NCBI GenBank assembly: GCA_030248195.1
Contig: JASAND010030983.1
Coordinates: 1-64,000, forward strand
DNA length: 64,000 bases
Source of the DNA: Trissonchulus latispiculum
Taxonomy: Eukaryota; Nematoda; Enoplea; Enoplida; Ironidae
Direction of reading: 5' to 3'
Positions 1-12,860 of this stretch are shown one piece after another (the first letter of the stretch is position 1; every line of letters begins with the position of its first letter). Below the pieces are notes generated by a model. It worked only from the letters and a program-made list of their open reading frames with translations. It was not told where the DNA came from and searched no databases. A program made the position numbers and the translations under genes.

Positions 1-47
1 TGTTTTTATGTGGATTTTACTTCTTTATTGGATGATTTCTGTTCTAG

Positions 48-148
48 GCAGCGTCTGCCTTGATTGCAAATCCACTGGCCCTCTTAAGCGCTCAGGCGCG
101 ACGTTTACCTGGCGGTCCTATCCATCATACTGCAGCTGGACGATTTCG
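48..148 (+). CDS. ELAV/Hu-like protein, linker exon (partial gene)
   Basis: This internal exon follows a ctgttctag acceptor and ends before a GTATAT donor. In frame it encodes a hinge of the kind found between RRM2 and RRM3 of ELAV/Hu proteins, including the signature GGPIHH and ending in GRFR. The last two bases (CG) complete a codon with the first base of the exon at 356, giving the family junction RFRYSPL. RRM1 and RRM2 must lie left of the window. Confidence 0.85.
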
Positions 149-308
149 GTATATACTTCCTTCCTATTAGTTTCTTATTTTAGCAGTTTCTAATAAAAGT
201 TTTAGGTTTCGCTTATATTTCAGATTTGATTTTCCCTTTCCCTAAGGGAGGAAAGTTTGGAAGGATTGTTCTTTCTGTCTTCCGCTTAACGCAGCTTGCT
301 AACGATGA

Positions 309-698
<390 letters not shown>

Positions 699-948
699 TG
701 AAAGACTGTTCCTAGGGAATGAGAGATCGAAAAAATGAAATTGTTGAACAAATAGATTAATACATTGGTTGTGTTTGCATAAATAACTAATATATAAATT
801 AATCCGACCGCCACCACTTGCTTGTGTGAAGAAGGCTTAAGAGTACATTCTTTCCTAGTTGGCGATGGTAATCAAATCATAGGCGACTCCTTACGTATGT
901 AACGACACTTTTATCCGTTGTATTCATTCGAGTTGTTAAATATTTTAA

Positions 949-1122
<174 letters not shown>

Positions 1123-1933
1123 ATCCCGGGAAAATTACGTAATTAGTTGCCAGTAAACAACTTTCACATGGCGTTGACTGGGATTGAATGAAAGACTGCA
1201 ATGAATCAATCAATCAAACAATATTCCCTCCTCCTCCTTTTGGTAACAACAGTCCTTTTGCAGAACTTTTAGTCTGTGACTGCGATTAATTAGTTGCGAA
1301 ATACAACATTATACGTGCATGTACGCATGTGTGTACTTTACTTTGCAGTAATGAGCTTTTATGCCCGTTCCTGTGTAATTTATTACTTTGTTGGTTTGGT
1401 TGGTGTTGTTGTTGTTGTATTTGCGTAGAAATGTACTGGGGGTCGCTTGAGGTCCCAGTTATGCCCCGTCTTAAAAAGTTTCCTACTTTGTCGGAAACTT
1501 TTTTGGTCGGAAACGTACTTTTTGGGTGTTTTTTCTTTCCTTCCCAACCAACTTCAACCTTTTTTCTAGAAAAAACTCCAGATTACTTTGATGTGCTTGT
1601 CCAAGTTTTAGTAACATTTTTCCGCATCCTTGTATGGAAATTATTGCTAAACTTTTTGTCTTTTACAGCTAAGTTTTATCGAACTCGATTTAGCTACCCA
1701 GTAAGTTGTTTCCCTTTTCATTTCGTTACCTATAACGCTATGTTATTTTGTGTGCAGATCTGTTATGGTAAACGTTGCTGTAGTATATGATGGCATAATA
1801 AGAATCACCTGTTATGAATGGCAGCTTTGTTCTAACTGTTGAATTTTACTATAATTGTACCTTATATATAATTATGTACCACTTTATTTCAGCTTTGATG
1901 TTGTGTATGTTTACGTTGAGTTTTATTTACAAC
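1123..1933. other. ELAV 3' flank, no gene seen
   Basis: Presumably 3' UTR and flank of the ELAV gene. T-rich, with no recognisable protein or structured RNA. The open frame at 1329-1790 is T-rich and has no family likeness. Confidence 0.5.
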
Positions 1934-1935
1934 TA

Positions 1936-2322
1936 CGGTACATTTCACGGAAAGAGTGCCAGTTGGAGAAGTTTTAAAAATTGGAGAAATATCGCCAACA
2001 TTGGTGATTTTCGCCAAAGTTAAAGTAAAGTCCAAAAAGAATTGGCGAAAAGCCATTGTAAAAACCTTTTTCCTGAATAATTTCATACTTTTTGGCCAAT
2101 ATTGGCGAAAAGTCCGGACTGACTGGATGAATAAATTTGCCCAATCAGTCCGGACTTTTCTCCAATATTGGCGAAAAAGTATGAAATTATTCAGGAAAAA
2201 GGTTTTTACAATGGCTTTTCGCCAATTCTGTTTGGACTTTACTTCAACTATCACCAATGTTGGCGATATTTCTCCAATTTTTAAAACTTCTCCAACTGGC
2301 ACTCTTTCCGTGAAATGTACCG
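1936..2322. mobile_element. Palindromic MITE with TA target duplication (Tc1/mariner-like)
   Basis: A 387-bp foldback: the left arm starts CGGTACATTTCACGGAAAG and the right arm ends with its reverse complement. The arms match over roughly 170 bp around a short centre near 2130. TA dinucleotides flank it at 1934-1935 and 2323-2324, as expected for the Tc1/mariner superfamily. It is non-coding; the long open frames across it exist only because the two arms mirror each other. Confidence 0.8.
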
Positions 2323-2324
2323 TA

Positions 2325-3545
2325 TTTGGTTGCATACAACGGATGAAATTCTTGGTACAAATTGTGTTTAGAATTTGGATTATATATTATACTTCATTAT
2401 TCTTAGAATGCATAAAAAATTGGAAATATTTTTCAAATTTCATTGGCCTCGTGGTTTATTATCTATTACTATTTTTGGTAGCAGTTTAGTGTTAGTTTCT
2501 GCTTCTTATTTCTGCGTCTATTATAATCTTCTTCACACTATTATATATAATTTGACTAGAGAGACGTTAGTTCTTGACTGTTGACATTTAACTATTTGCT
2601 GATTATTTATTGAATGGCTTGCCGTTTCAGCGGTATTTGTAGTTTTGTTCAAAGATCTTTTACGGATTTTGTCTGCAATGCTTTTAATTGATTATTATAT
2701 TCTAGTTGTGGTCACACAATTTTTGGTTGGTTATCTTCTGTATTCTTATTTTATTCGGTTGGTGTTTGGAAGTGAAATTATATACTTTGCATGATTGTAA
2801 TGTTGTTTTATGATGTAAACTATGGTGTGTAATGTTTACCGATATGCCTATTCGGCGCTTGTTGTACCAACTTTATGGTTGTCTGTGCTTGTTCTTGTGC
2901 TTGTTACGATTGTTACTTTACTTTTGACAAGTTTACTAATTGCAGTTGGCTGGCAAATCTTATATTTCCTTTTTCAGCCCCTGCTTTTAAATTTCTCTTG
3001 CATGAACGTGGATTCTCTAGTACTCCAATTTTTATTAATTGTTTAGCTCGCTGTTCTGATATTTATTGATATTACGTTTTATGCAATCTCTTCTGGAGGT
3101 AGTGTTTTTGTTTGATTCCATAAAATAGTTGGTTTCATATCAAATTAATTTGTTATCCCGGCAAGCACACAATAGTATGTCCGTTGAATTCTAATAGTAA
3201 AATTTTTTGACAAACTGTTTTAAGATTTAAATTTCCTGCCAAAACTCAATTTCCATTGCGGTATCAAACATAAGAATGATTTTATTTCCTACTGTACATA
3301 TTTGTAGCTAGTATTGAGACAGTACGTACGTACGTATATGTTATTGCATTGTAACTGATAAGCTCTGGTACTCAAAGTTTCAAATCTGATAAGACGAAAT
3401 AATAGTTAGTAACAAGCCTATGTGTGTTTTAATTGTCTTTAATACGTGCAAGTTCAAATTTTGCTTATTCCAGTTTTTTTCTATAAATTCTCCGATTTTG
3501 CGTCGAACCCAGTTCGGTTGGTTTTATTTTGTATCTATTTGTAAG
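2325..3545. other. T-rich intergenic DNA, no gene seen
   Basis: No recognisable coding region, RNA or transposon end. A short ACGT/GTAC run is visible near 3325-3340. Confidence 0.4.
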
Positions 3546-3937
3546 CAGGGTATTTTTTACCGGGGCGGGGGCGGGCCCCCCCCCCCGAAATTGACCTTCC
3601 CCCCCGAAAATGCCTTCCTTCCCCCGAAATCGCCCCCCCCCGGGATTTTGGTCTGCCCCCTTAATGAGGACTACATTTTTTCCAAAAATGGTCAAATTTT
3701 CAAAAATTTTCCGGCTTCGCCGGAGATTTTTTCGTAAAAATGGCTATTTATACCTTAAATCCTGGCATTTTTGAGAACTTTTTGTGCTTCACCATGCAAA
3801 ATACGCCAAAAAAACCATTTTTTGGCTCATTTTTGCAAAAAAATCCCCCCCCCCCGAAAATTTCTTCCCCCCCCCGGGCCCGGCCCCCCCCCCGGGGAGC
3901 CCCCCCCCCCGGAAAAAAATCCCTAAAAAATACCCTG
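3546..3937. mobile_element. GC-rich non-coding DNA transposon with CAGGGTATTTTTTA ends
   Basis: The terminal 14 bp CAGGGTATTTTTTA are repeated inverted at the right end (TAAAAAATACCCTG). Inside are long G and C homopolymers and a mirrored pair of motifs of the CCCCGAAAAT type. The 5-bp GTAAG directly flanks both ends. CAGGG ends recall hAT-type MITEs, but those make 8-bp duplications, so the superfamily is uncertain. A diverged relative lies at 10560-10810. Confidence 0.65.
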
Positions 3938-6900
3938 GTAAGTATGTTCAGTATTCTATTACTACGGTCCGTTCCTGTGTCCGATTCTTAGCCGTTTGGT
4001 ATGCTTTAATTGCAACAAACTGTGTTAACATAATAATACGTGATGTTTTTATTTAAGTCGTGTTTTACTAGTAAAACTTTGTATGTCTTTTAAAAACCTC
4101 TCATTTCTGTACATATGAAGTGACCTAAGTACAAGGATGTCAGTGTGAGGTCTCTTTTGGTCATTAAAATACTCGTTTTCATTTGCATTTCAGTGCTTTC
4201 TTGATTTATTTCTAATTTATTTTCCTACGTCAACTGATTGCATGTATTATTATGGTTTCAGTTAATTTCATTACAACTTTTACCATCAGTTTTATGTATT
4301 ATGTTATTCTGCTTAATTATATAATTTGACTTGACCACTACGTTAATTGTTATATATTATTTTACTTAAGTAGCTCTTGCGTACATCGTTTTGTTTGTTG
4401 GATTAATGATATTGGACTTTGTCTGGGATTATGTTGGATTTCAAAATAATTTCATTTGTGTCCATTCTCAACTGCGTTATTTTGTGTTTCAGCTGTCTGA
4501 ATTATTTTCTCATTTTGATCAAATTCCCTAATTTTGATAGTTTTATTTTTAAAAATTATTACCCCTTATATTAAGTATTTGGGATTTACATTATATTACT
4601 TTCTCAGATATTTGTTCTGTACTTGCGTTTTATCTTTTCTTCCGTTTCTGCTTGCTTACTAGAAACTCCTTTATATTGTTCAAAAATCTTGTGTTGGCTG
4701 CCCTTTGTTTAAAAATTAAGTTTGTTTGAGTTATTGTGTTTACAAACTTGTCCATAAGTGTAATTTAAAGCAAGTTTGTTTTAATATCTGTTTTAATATT
4801 TTGTGCAAGCTTTATATTGATTTGGTTTGATTAAGCTTCTAAAACAATTTTTATTTCAGTGGAATTTATTATACACTTATGGGCTACCCGTTCCGCATAA
4901 CGTCTGCTTTGCTTTTTATTTTATTCTGTGCTTATTCTAATAAATTAGTTTCTTAGGGTCATTCTACTTTTCCATTTCATTTCCGTTCCCTGTGTAATCT
5001 CGACAGGTTTTTTATAACAGTAAGAATGAGATAAGATTGTTATAGTTTTATCTTGATAAATGATAAGTCGATACGGGTATGCCTCGATAAGTTTATTAAT
5101 GTTGTTGACCGACCGAAATTTTCTTCGGCCCGTCATTACCGGCAGGCCGACTTTCTGAAGACGCCGGCCGACGGGACGGCCGGCAGTTAAGGGGGGGCTA
5201 CGAATTTTCACTAAAAGTTCGATGTTGCAAAAGCTAGCTAGACTTGCCACATAATAGTATTAGGTTTAGTGTAAAATAGTTTAAAGTTTCAAAGCATTCA
5301 ATGTAGCGTAGCGTCCCGTGGAGCCATAAGAAGACGGTGTTGTCGGTCCAAAGCTCGACATGACACGTACACAAACTTCGCCTCGCCCTGATCGCTCTGC
5401 TCAAGGTGCGGTGCCCAAATTTTCCAGAAATAATCTGATATATGGTGCTTTGATATCGTGTAAAATAATCCTTAGATCAGTGTATGCTTTTCTGTGAGAT
5501 ACAATCAAAGTGCGAAAAATTGGGTGTTGTAGGTGTATACGGGTGGAGTTTAACTAACGTCTAATTAGCTGTGGTTTACCAAATGAAACCAGCTTTCCTC
5601 CAATTAATACTCCAAGTATCTGTCTTAACTTACGTAAAAATGGCGATTTCGTTAATCCCTGTGTTCACAGTGCTAGATTACATTATCGATATTGTCGCTG
5701 TTATTTGGTACAGTTTCGAAGATGTGAGTCAATTATTCCAAAGTACTGTGGCAAAATCGGCTGAAACTTTGAGCATTACAGGCCAGTGAGTGTACCAAGA
5801 TGGGCAGAAAGTTAGTTCACTAAACCTCGCTCCAATGTTTACTAATGCTAGATCAATTTCTCGAAGTATGGATCACGATCGCTCCAAAAGGCTCTAAGAC
5901 AGTTGTAAGTATACTGAACGAAGAAAGCGTAATATCGTAAAACGGATTTTATATTCGGATTCAGCAGGTCAAATAATCCCTATAAGCACCTTTTCGGCAA
6001 AGTCGAAGACAAAAATTTTGACCCCATTTTTAGTGCGTTTACCTTTCAGGCCTAAAAATAAGGGTTATTTCTTAACAGAAAGTTTGCTAGCACACTAACC
6101 AGAAAACCAAAGCCCTCGAAACTTACCCATAGTTTGCCCCTATTAGAGCCTAATAATTAGTAAAAAGCAGGGGTAGGCTAGGGGCTGCCAATTTTATTAG
6201 ATCGAAAACGGCGCACGGTCACCTCGCAACTTTTTGCCAAATTTCAAAGTTTGACCTGTTATTGCGGCAGAAGCAAGCAACGCTCGAAAGCCAGAATACT
6301 TTTAATATTTAGTACTAGTAACAATAAAAATTCGTGACAAAATCGGTCATAACCAGAGCCGATAAAAGCTTTTTGAAAAAACCCATTTTCGAACTAAAAT
6401 TTGTACTTTGGTATCCTTCCAAAAACTATGTATGTGAGATATATTGTTGCCCACCCTAAACTTTTTTACTTTGATATGTTGGCTAACGATAGGTTAAAAG
6501 TAGCTCTCACCGGCGATTTCGTGCCAACCCCTTCGTAGCCTCCCCCCCCCCCCTCTTAAACGGTCCAACCGGCCAAAAACGAATTAAAGAATCAATCAAA
6601 TCAGAATCAAAGGCTAAAAATGGCCGCCAGGCTGACCCATGTATGCCAGAACAAGAAATCAGGGTATGAATGCATCAGCATGATTTAAAACCGATTTACT
6701 GACAAAATTCTCATTACCTAATGAAATGTAAGCGCGGCCGTTACTTCCACGGCTAAAGTTTTTGACGAAGCGACCGCTGTCCTTGCTGTATTTAGGTTGA
6801 GCGTTTACTGCAATCATTTTCAAACATCGTAACTTGTTCAAGTTCAATTTAAAGGTTCATATATCAAATTTTAAATCATTTTATAGCTTGACATAAAGGA

Positions 6901-7060
6901 AATTTAAAAAAGAGTTAAAAAGGAAAACTCGAGCTTTAGTGGAGTTAAAACAGTTGTTTTAACTCTACTCTATTTCTACTCTACTCTTTCTTCAAAAGGC
7001 CCTTTTCTCTAGACCAAACAGACGTGCTCAGTCATAACGGACCTGTAGTTAATATATAGG
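3938..7060. other. Intergenic DNA, no gene seen
   Basis: AT-rich, with a GC-rich patch of CCGGC/GGCCG words at 5105-5190 that may be a relic of a DNA transposon. The open frame at 5571-5789 has no family likeness or clear splice context. Confidence 0.4.
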
Positions 7061-7101
7061 CATATATATATATATATATATATTATATATAATTAATATA
7101 T

Positions 7102-7160
<59 letters not shown>
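7061..7160. repeat. (TA)n microsatellite
   Basis: About 100 bp of almost pure TA dinucleotides with a few interruptions, continuing as TA-rich sequence to about 7185. Confidence 0.95.
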
Positions 7161-7163
<3 letters not shown>

Positions 7164-7185
7164 GTATATATTTTTTATATATGTA

Positions 7186-9038
7186 CTATTTGGGGCTCAA
7201 CGATTCTAATAATTGAAGTCTAAAATGTATAAAGAACTTACAAATGATGGTTTTTAATGTTTCTCATCAACGGGGTGAAGCCTCCTCTCTTACAGAAATT
7301 GGAGAAATATGCAATAGTTTATTGCTGGGGTCTCGAACACGATTAGATAGAACATAAAAGTTATGTCGTTTTTGAAGCAATGGTTTACTGCGTTTGATGC
7401 CGCATGCCACTTTGCCGCAGCTAGTTGCTGCAATTTTTTTATTCCTGCTGGAGCAGGAATGTATAAAAAGGAAATTAGTATGTTCATTGTAGGGTGAGTC
7501 ACTTCTCTGTTCAGAAACCCTATCTTCAGCATAGGGCTAACTTAGGGCCGGGTTTTTTGTTTGGCCGGGTCGGGTTTGAGATTATGCAAATTAGGTTTTG
7601 CAACCACTATTTAAGCAGTCGCACAGATTGCCATCGCGCAGTCTTCGGCTGTCAGCAACCTGAACGGTTGCATGTTTTTGAACACCAGTGTAGCTTGGGA
7701 GCTACACAGAGGTGTAATAGGTAGTTACGTAAGATGGTACGTGGCTTGACTTAGGCTCACCATTCGCCAACGATATGTGGGGCTTAGGCCTACTCTCGCC
7801 GAATTTTAGCAGTTGAAGTTCAGCGAAGAAGGTTGAAAATGGGAATAGCAAAAACAAGAACGCTGTTACAGATGGGTACTAAACTGGAAAATTAGAATAA
7901 GATGTTTTGTTCAAGATGCACTTGTTGAGTGTTGATTGTTGATTGCACGTGTTAAGATGTATACTACACGTTGAAAGTTATATACCTCTTTTGCGAGGGG
8001 TCTATGCTCATATGTTTACCACATCCAATTACAAATTAAATTCCATTAAACTTAAGCCCGAGTCACTGCTTGGAAGCCGTACCTAAATAGAGTTCACTGA
8101 AGTGATCGATTAATGAGGGGGTTAGGCGATTGTAAGTCATACATATATGGAATATTATGAAGAGCAATAGTAAATAATTTGAATTCGAAAACTACGTAAG
8201 TGAAATCGAAAGAATGTCACCAAGTGATGTCGCTTGCAACTTAACTTAGCTCTAGCTTAATTCATTTGTTGTTGATTAATAACAGGTCTGCAAAGGAATA
8301 TTGCCCCTTTTGGGGCCTGTTTGTTAATTTGAAAAGCTGTCAGTTGAGAACATCCTGTATTTACGCTGGATGGACCAGCAATTGAAAAGACCAGTTACAT
8401 ACCAGTTTTACATTTCTGGCTACGATTTCTTTCGGAGAGCACGTAGAGAGACGGGCCCATCAACCGAAAGAGAATTAATTTCTGTGCATTTCGAATTCTA
8501 AGATTGCAGGATTCCGATGCACCCAGAAAAAGCTAGAAACCGTCCAAGTCGAGCAAAGTAGGAAATTTCTTTTTGCAGAAAATCAGCTAACTTTTTCTGT
8601 GAGGCGGAATAAGCTATGATAGTAGGAGCCGGAACCGGTGGCAGCATTAATCGCTTGATGTTGAGCATAAAACGCAGCAAAAAACGGCATGTAACTTCAG
8701 GATCGGCTTATAACCTCTGGGTTCGACTTAGGGTTGGTGGATCCTAAGTTCAGGATCGTGTAACTAAAACAGGATCAAACTCATCTGAAGCTGTAAATTT
8801 TGTGCTTTTACTGTTATCCGAAGATTTTAATGGAGCAAGTCGAACAGTTTAGCTGAAATTGAGTTTATTCTTATGTCGGCATTCCAAGTTTCACTGTCAG
8901 TTTTAAACTCGAGCTAGTTTGCGATTAATTCTAAACCCAGAAGCTTAAACCTGAAGTTTCAAGCCGATCCCGAAGTGGATCCTGTTTTTAGTCGACCGAT
9001 CCTGATCCGGAAATGAAATCTGAACCTGATGCCGATGG
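7186..9038. other. Intergenic DNA, no gene seen
   Basis: No protein family, RNA gene or transposon terminus is recognisable in this stretch. Confidence 0.4.
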
Positions 9039-9046
9039 GTTTCAGT

Positions 9047-10190
9047 TAGTATTGTCATCCGGGCCTGCTTCGGGCCGGAGCCCGGCCCTGATCAAGATTC
9101 GATCAGATCGGTCCGGCCCGGATTTTTTCGGGCCCGGCCCTGATTTTCCCCGGGCCGTTTCCGGGCCAAAGGAAAAATTGATATAAATGGAAAGAAAAAC
9201 ACCTAAATTTTACTGAGAATACTTGAAACTAGAAGCTTTCCACTTCGATTAAATTGAAAAATATTAATCTGTTTATATCAAAATTTATATCAAACATTGA
9301 TTAAAAACTAGTATCATTGCTGTTTTGGCACATTTACTCCGCTGGAGCTCGATATACCGTTCTCGAATTACCGAAATAGATTTCATTCAAATGTTTTTAA
9401 TGATACATATGTGAGAGAGATTGGTGAGTTAATTTATTTATCTATTGGTTTATTCAGACCACGTTTATAAAACTCCGAGAGACAAAGAGGAGAGGTTAAA
9501 AGTAATGTATATACACTAAAGTTTGTTTAACATTAAAATATTTATTGTTTTTGCTAAATATGCTAATTTTACATTTATTTCCTATCATCATTTATGTTTA
9601 TTAAGGCCGGTTCACACTAGCGCACAAGCACAAGCACAGGCACAAGCACAAGAACAAGCACAAGCACAAGCACAGGCACAAGATGAAAGCGTTCACACTA
9701 GGGCACAAGCATAGCCAATAGAATTTGAAATTCAGCCTGGCCACGCCTTCTGTGCATAGTGCAAAACAATTTTCATTGGCTGCGGGCGTTGTGCTTGTGC
9801 AAAAAGTTAAACTGAATTCAACTCTGCGTTGTGCTTGTGCTTGTGCTTGTGCTTGTGCTTGTGCCAGTTTTCAATAGTGTGAACCGGTTGTGCTTGTGCT
9901 TGTGCCTGTGCTTGTGCTTGTGCTTGTGCTTGTGCTCTAGTGTGAACCGGCCTTTATCAGCTAAAAACTACAACTACACTTTAAAAATCATTTTCACCTA
10001 TTTTGAACATTCGGGCCGGTTTCGGGCCCGACATCCGGGCCGACCTCGGGCCTGTTTCGGGCCCGAAATCCGGGCCGGGCCTTGGGCCTGTTTCGGGGTC
10101 GGGCTTCGGGCCGGGTCTGGCCCGGCCCGGATGACTAGGAACGGCCCGGCCCGGGCCCGGCCCGGATTTTTCTCTGGCGTGACAACACTA
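9047..10190. mobile_element. hAT-like non-autonomous transposon with 8-bp target duplication
   Basis: The ends are TAGTATTGTCA at the left and the reverse complement of TAGTGTTGTCA at the right, flanked by perfect 8-bp direct repeats GTTTCAGT (9039-9046 and 10191-10198). Both the ends and the 8-bp duplication fit the hAT superfamily. Subterminal blocks are made of CGGGCC words in both orientations, a probable transposase-binding array. There is no transposase gene, and a second transposon is nested at 9604-9953. Confidence 0.85.
9604..9953. mobile_element. Harbinger-like MITE nested in the hAT element, with (CACAAG)n arms
   Basis: The terminal inverted repeat AGGCCGGTTCACACTAG occurs at the left, with its reverse complement at the right, flanked by TTA on both sides (9601-9603, 9954-9956). 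A 3-bp TWA duplication is characteristic of PIF/Harbinger. The arms are CACAAG-type hexamer arrays (GCTTGT on the other arm), so the element can fold into a long hairpin. It is non-coding. Confidence 0.8.
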
Positions 10191-10198
10191 GTTTCAGT

Positions 10199-10559
10199 CA
10201 CCTCCCATGTTATGGGCTTTCCAACGATATTCAACTTGTGTTCTTGCTTTGATTTTGCCGATATATGGTTCCGCCCTTCGCGTAACTTGCTAAGGGTGCC
10301 AGTCTAGGGTATCGGTAAGAAATTCTCAGAGCCAGTCTGCGGGGATCACCGTACCGGGATTAGGGTCGAGCCAGGCCCAGGGACCTGAGCCCTCTACTAA
10401 GTCTTATTTATCTAAATTTTCGACGACGTTAATAGAAGCTGAAGGATAAACAACTAGAAATTGGAATTTTTAAGTTTGTAATTTTCAAAGTGTGCGCACG
10501 ACTGGACATTGGTTGGTAGAGGTGGTCAATCAATGAACAACGGTCACGGGTATGGATAA
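10199..10559. other. Intergenic DNA, no gene seen
   Basis: Short gap between two transposons without any recognisable feature. Confidence 0.4.
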
Positions 10560-10810
10560 ACAGGGTATTTTGTAGGGTTTTGTCCGGGGGCGGGGCGTCC
10601 CGGCGGGGCCGGGCCTGGGGGCGGGGTGGAGATTTTTGCAAAAATGAGCCAAAAATGGTATTTTTGGCGTATTTTGTATGGTGAAACGCAAAACGTTCTC
10701 AAAAATGCCAGGGATTTAAGCTGAAAATAGTGATGCATCTTCGGCGAAGCCAGAAAATTTTTGAAAATTTGCCTATTTTGGCAAATATTTGGGTTCACAA
10801 AAAATACCGA
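10560..10810. mobile_element. Diverged relative of the 3546-3937 GC-rich transposon
   Basis: It starts CAGGGTATTTTGTAGGG and then runs into GGGGGCGGGGC blocks. It carries the same internal words (GCAAAAATGAGCCAAAAAT, a GGTGAA/TTCACC region and an AAAATTTTTGAAAATTTG stretch) in inverted order relative to the first copy. The right terminus is not clear, so it may be truncated. Confidence 0.5.
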
Positions 10811-11079
10811 TGGGGTAGTAAAACCCCCCCGGGAGAGGCGATTCTGGGGGGAGGGGGGAATATCCTGGATAAAGTGGGTAAGGTCATGGCTTGGATCACG
10901 GGTCGGAATTGGGGAGTCGTATGTGGTTTAACAACAACCCACTTCCAAGCTGGTTCAAGCTATTTTTTTGTACCTCCGGATCTTCTTAAATTCAGATTTA
11001 ATTGCCAGATACACATTGTCATGCTAAGATATGTCTTCACTCTATGTAACTAGCAAGGCAGGTAACTGTTATTTCGTTT

Positions 11080-11085
11080 TATTTT
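11080..11085. repeat. Target-site duplication TATTTT, left of Polinton 1
   Basis: TATTTT directly precedes the element terminus AGTAGTATAGG and is repeated directly after the other terminus at 29510-29515. Polintons characteristically make 6-bp duplications. Confidence 0.9.
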
Positions 11086-12860
11086 AGTAGTATAGGAGAG
11101 TTCAAATGGGCGCAGTTTGTACAGGTGTATCTTTGGATTCACTTTGGGTCATTAATCATACAGGTAAGGTCATTAATCATGGAGGCAGATGTTCTCAAGG
11201 TCATTGTTGGCCAATTTTCTTAGCTTGGATTTAAGCTTTGTAACAGTGTATTAAAATTTTAACACAGTGTTATTTGCTTTACCTACGTATTTGTCTAGTG
11301 CCTAAGTATTTATCTAGTTAGGTTACCTGCCTAATTAGTGTTTTAATTATATGCCGAATTAAGTACATAAATTAATTAAGTAACATTTTCAAACTTTTTT
11401 CAAACTTTTATTTACCTGACTGTTTGCCAATAAATTCTTACCTATCTACCTCAACATTGTATAGATCAAAAATATTCTTCTCAAATTTCCCCATTTCCTT
11501 TCATAGCTAATATTTTCCATTTCTTGTCTCCTATTAATTTCTTCATCTGGACCTTTGTACTAACCTTGAAACGGAAGACATGTAACAAACACTTAAAGAA
11601 GACAAGATTGTTAGTTACGTACTTCAGAATATACTGACGTTAGCGGCCTGCTAGTGTTAGCATATCTTTAGCATACTCAGGACTCAAAGCTGTCAAAATT
11701 CTTTCTCCCTGCTAGCTGCCTGCTTGTTTAAAATTTTCTTCCCCTGCTAGCTGCCTTCTAATGTTAGCATATCTTTAGCATACTGAGGACTCAAACCTGT
11801 CAAAAGCCTTTCTCTCCCTGCTTGTTTAAAATTTTCTTACCCTGCTAGCTGCCTGCTAGTGTTAGCATATCTTTAGCATACTGAGGACTCAAACCTGTCA
11901 AAAGCCTTTCTCTCCCTGCTTGTTTAAAATTTTCTTACCCTGCTAGCTGCCTGCTAGTGTTAGCATATCTTTAGCATACTGAGGACTCAAAGCTGTCACT
12001 ACTTTTCTTCCCCTATTAGCTGCCTTCTAGTGTTAGCATATCTTTAGCATACTGAGGACTCAAACCTGTCAAAAGTCTTTCTCCCTGCTAGCTGCCTTCT
12101 AGTGTTAGCATATCTTTAGCACACTGAGGACTCAAACCTGTCTCCCAAAGGTTACTAATGCGCTTTACACCTGCCACCTAATGAAATTAAAGAAGTAAAC
12201 AAGGAAAGGGGTAGAAACGTTGATTGAAAACGAAAAATATTGTGACAGTCATTGCATAAGATTGGTAATACTTATCACACTAATCTTGGTGTCAACGTAA
12301 AGAGCATGTGTTGAACTAACTTCGGTCAACTAATTTTGTTTAGTAGTTAGCTAATTAGTTAGTAATAATTTATTAAAGTTAACTATGGCTGAAAATGGGT
12401 GATTATAATTTTATGTCTCCAATTACGTAAGATTGCTGACACCTATTGGGTTAATTATGGTGCCTGTGTAATAAAGTAATAATGAACTAACTTCGGTCAC
12501 CTGTTGATAATTATTGGTTGACTAATTAGTTAGTAATAATAATTAAAGGTGACTATGAAAATTTGTGTGTAATGAAAATATTGTTACATAAAACTTTTGG
12601 TACCAAGACAATACATCTTTTGTTCAATAATTATGAACAAGTATGAAAGATTGATGGTGTATTTTATGAAACCTAGCACAAGAATGCTGCAAAGTTTAGA
12701 CATATATTGTTAGCTTGGTCGGATTATTAACCTTACTGACATTTGAATCACCATTACTTTACATCATCATGAATTCCATTGAAACCGGTAAGATTGTTAA
12801 TTATAGCATTTTTAAAAGTTGTATTTTTGATGATTGCATTTTTTAGTCGTTCAAATTTTT
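11086..12860. repeat. Left terminal inverted repeat of Polinton 1
   Basis: It matches the reverse complement of 27800-29509. The outer 150 bp show only about one mismatch, while the inner part has more indels and fades around 12860. It contains an array of about 60-100 bp repeats, an apparent promoter and 5' leader, and a first coding exon (12769-12787) that is also present at the other end. Confidence 0.9.
11640..12140. repeat. Six-copy tandem array inside the left TIR
   Basis: Six copies of a unit built on GTTAGCATATCTTTAGCATA followed by CTGAGGACTCAAA, spaced 70-105 bp apart and separated by GCTAGCTGCCT words. The mirror array in the right TIR (28540-28940) has five copies, so copy number has changed since the two TIRs were last identical. 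Confidence 0.85.

Noticed and set aside
1889..2489. Long overlapping frames on both strands
   Set aside because: They are mirror images produced by the palindromic MITE at 1936-2322.
5571..5789. Hydrophobic 72-residue frame
   Set aside because: Isolated in AT-rich DNA, with no promoter, splice context or family.
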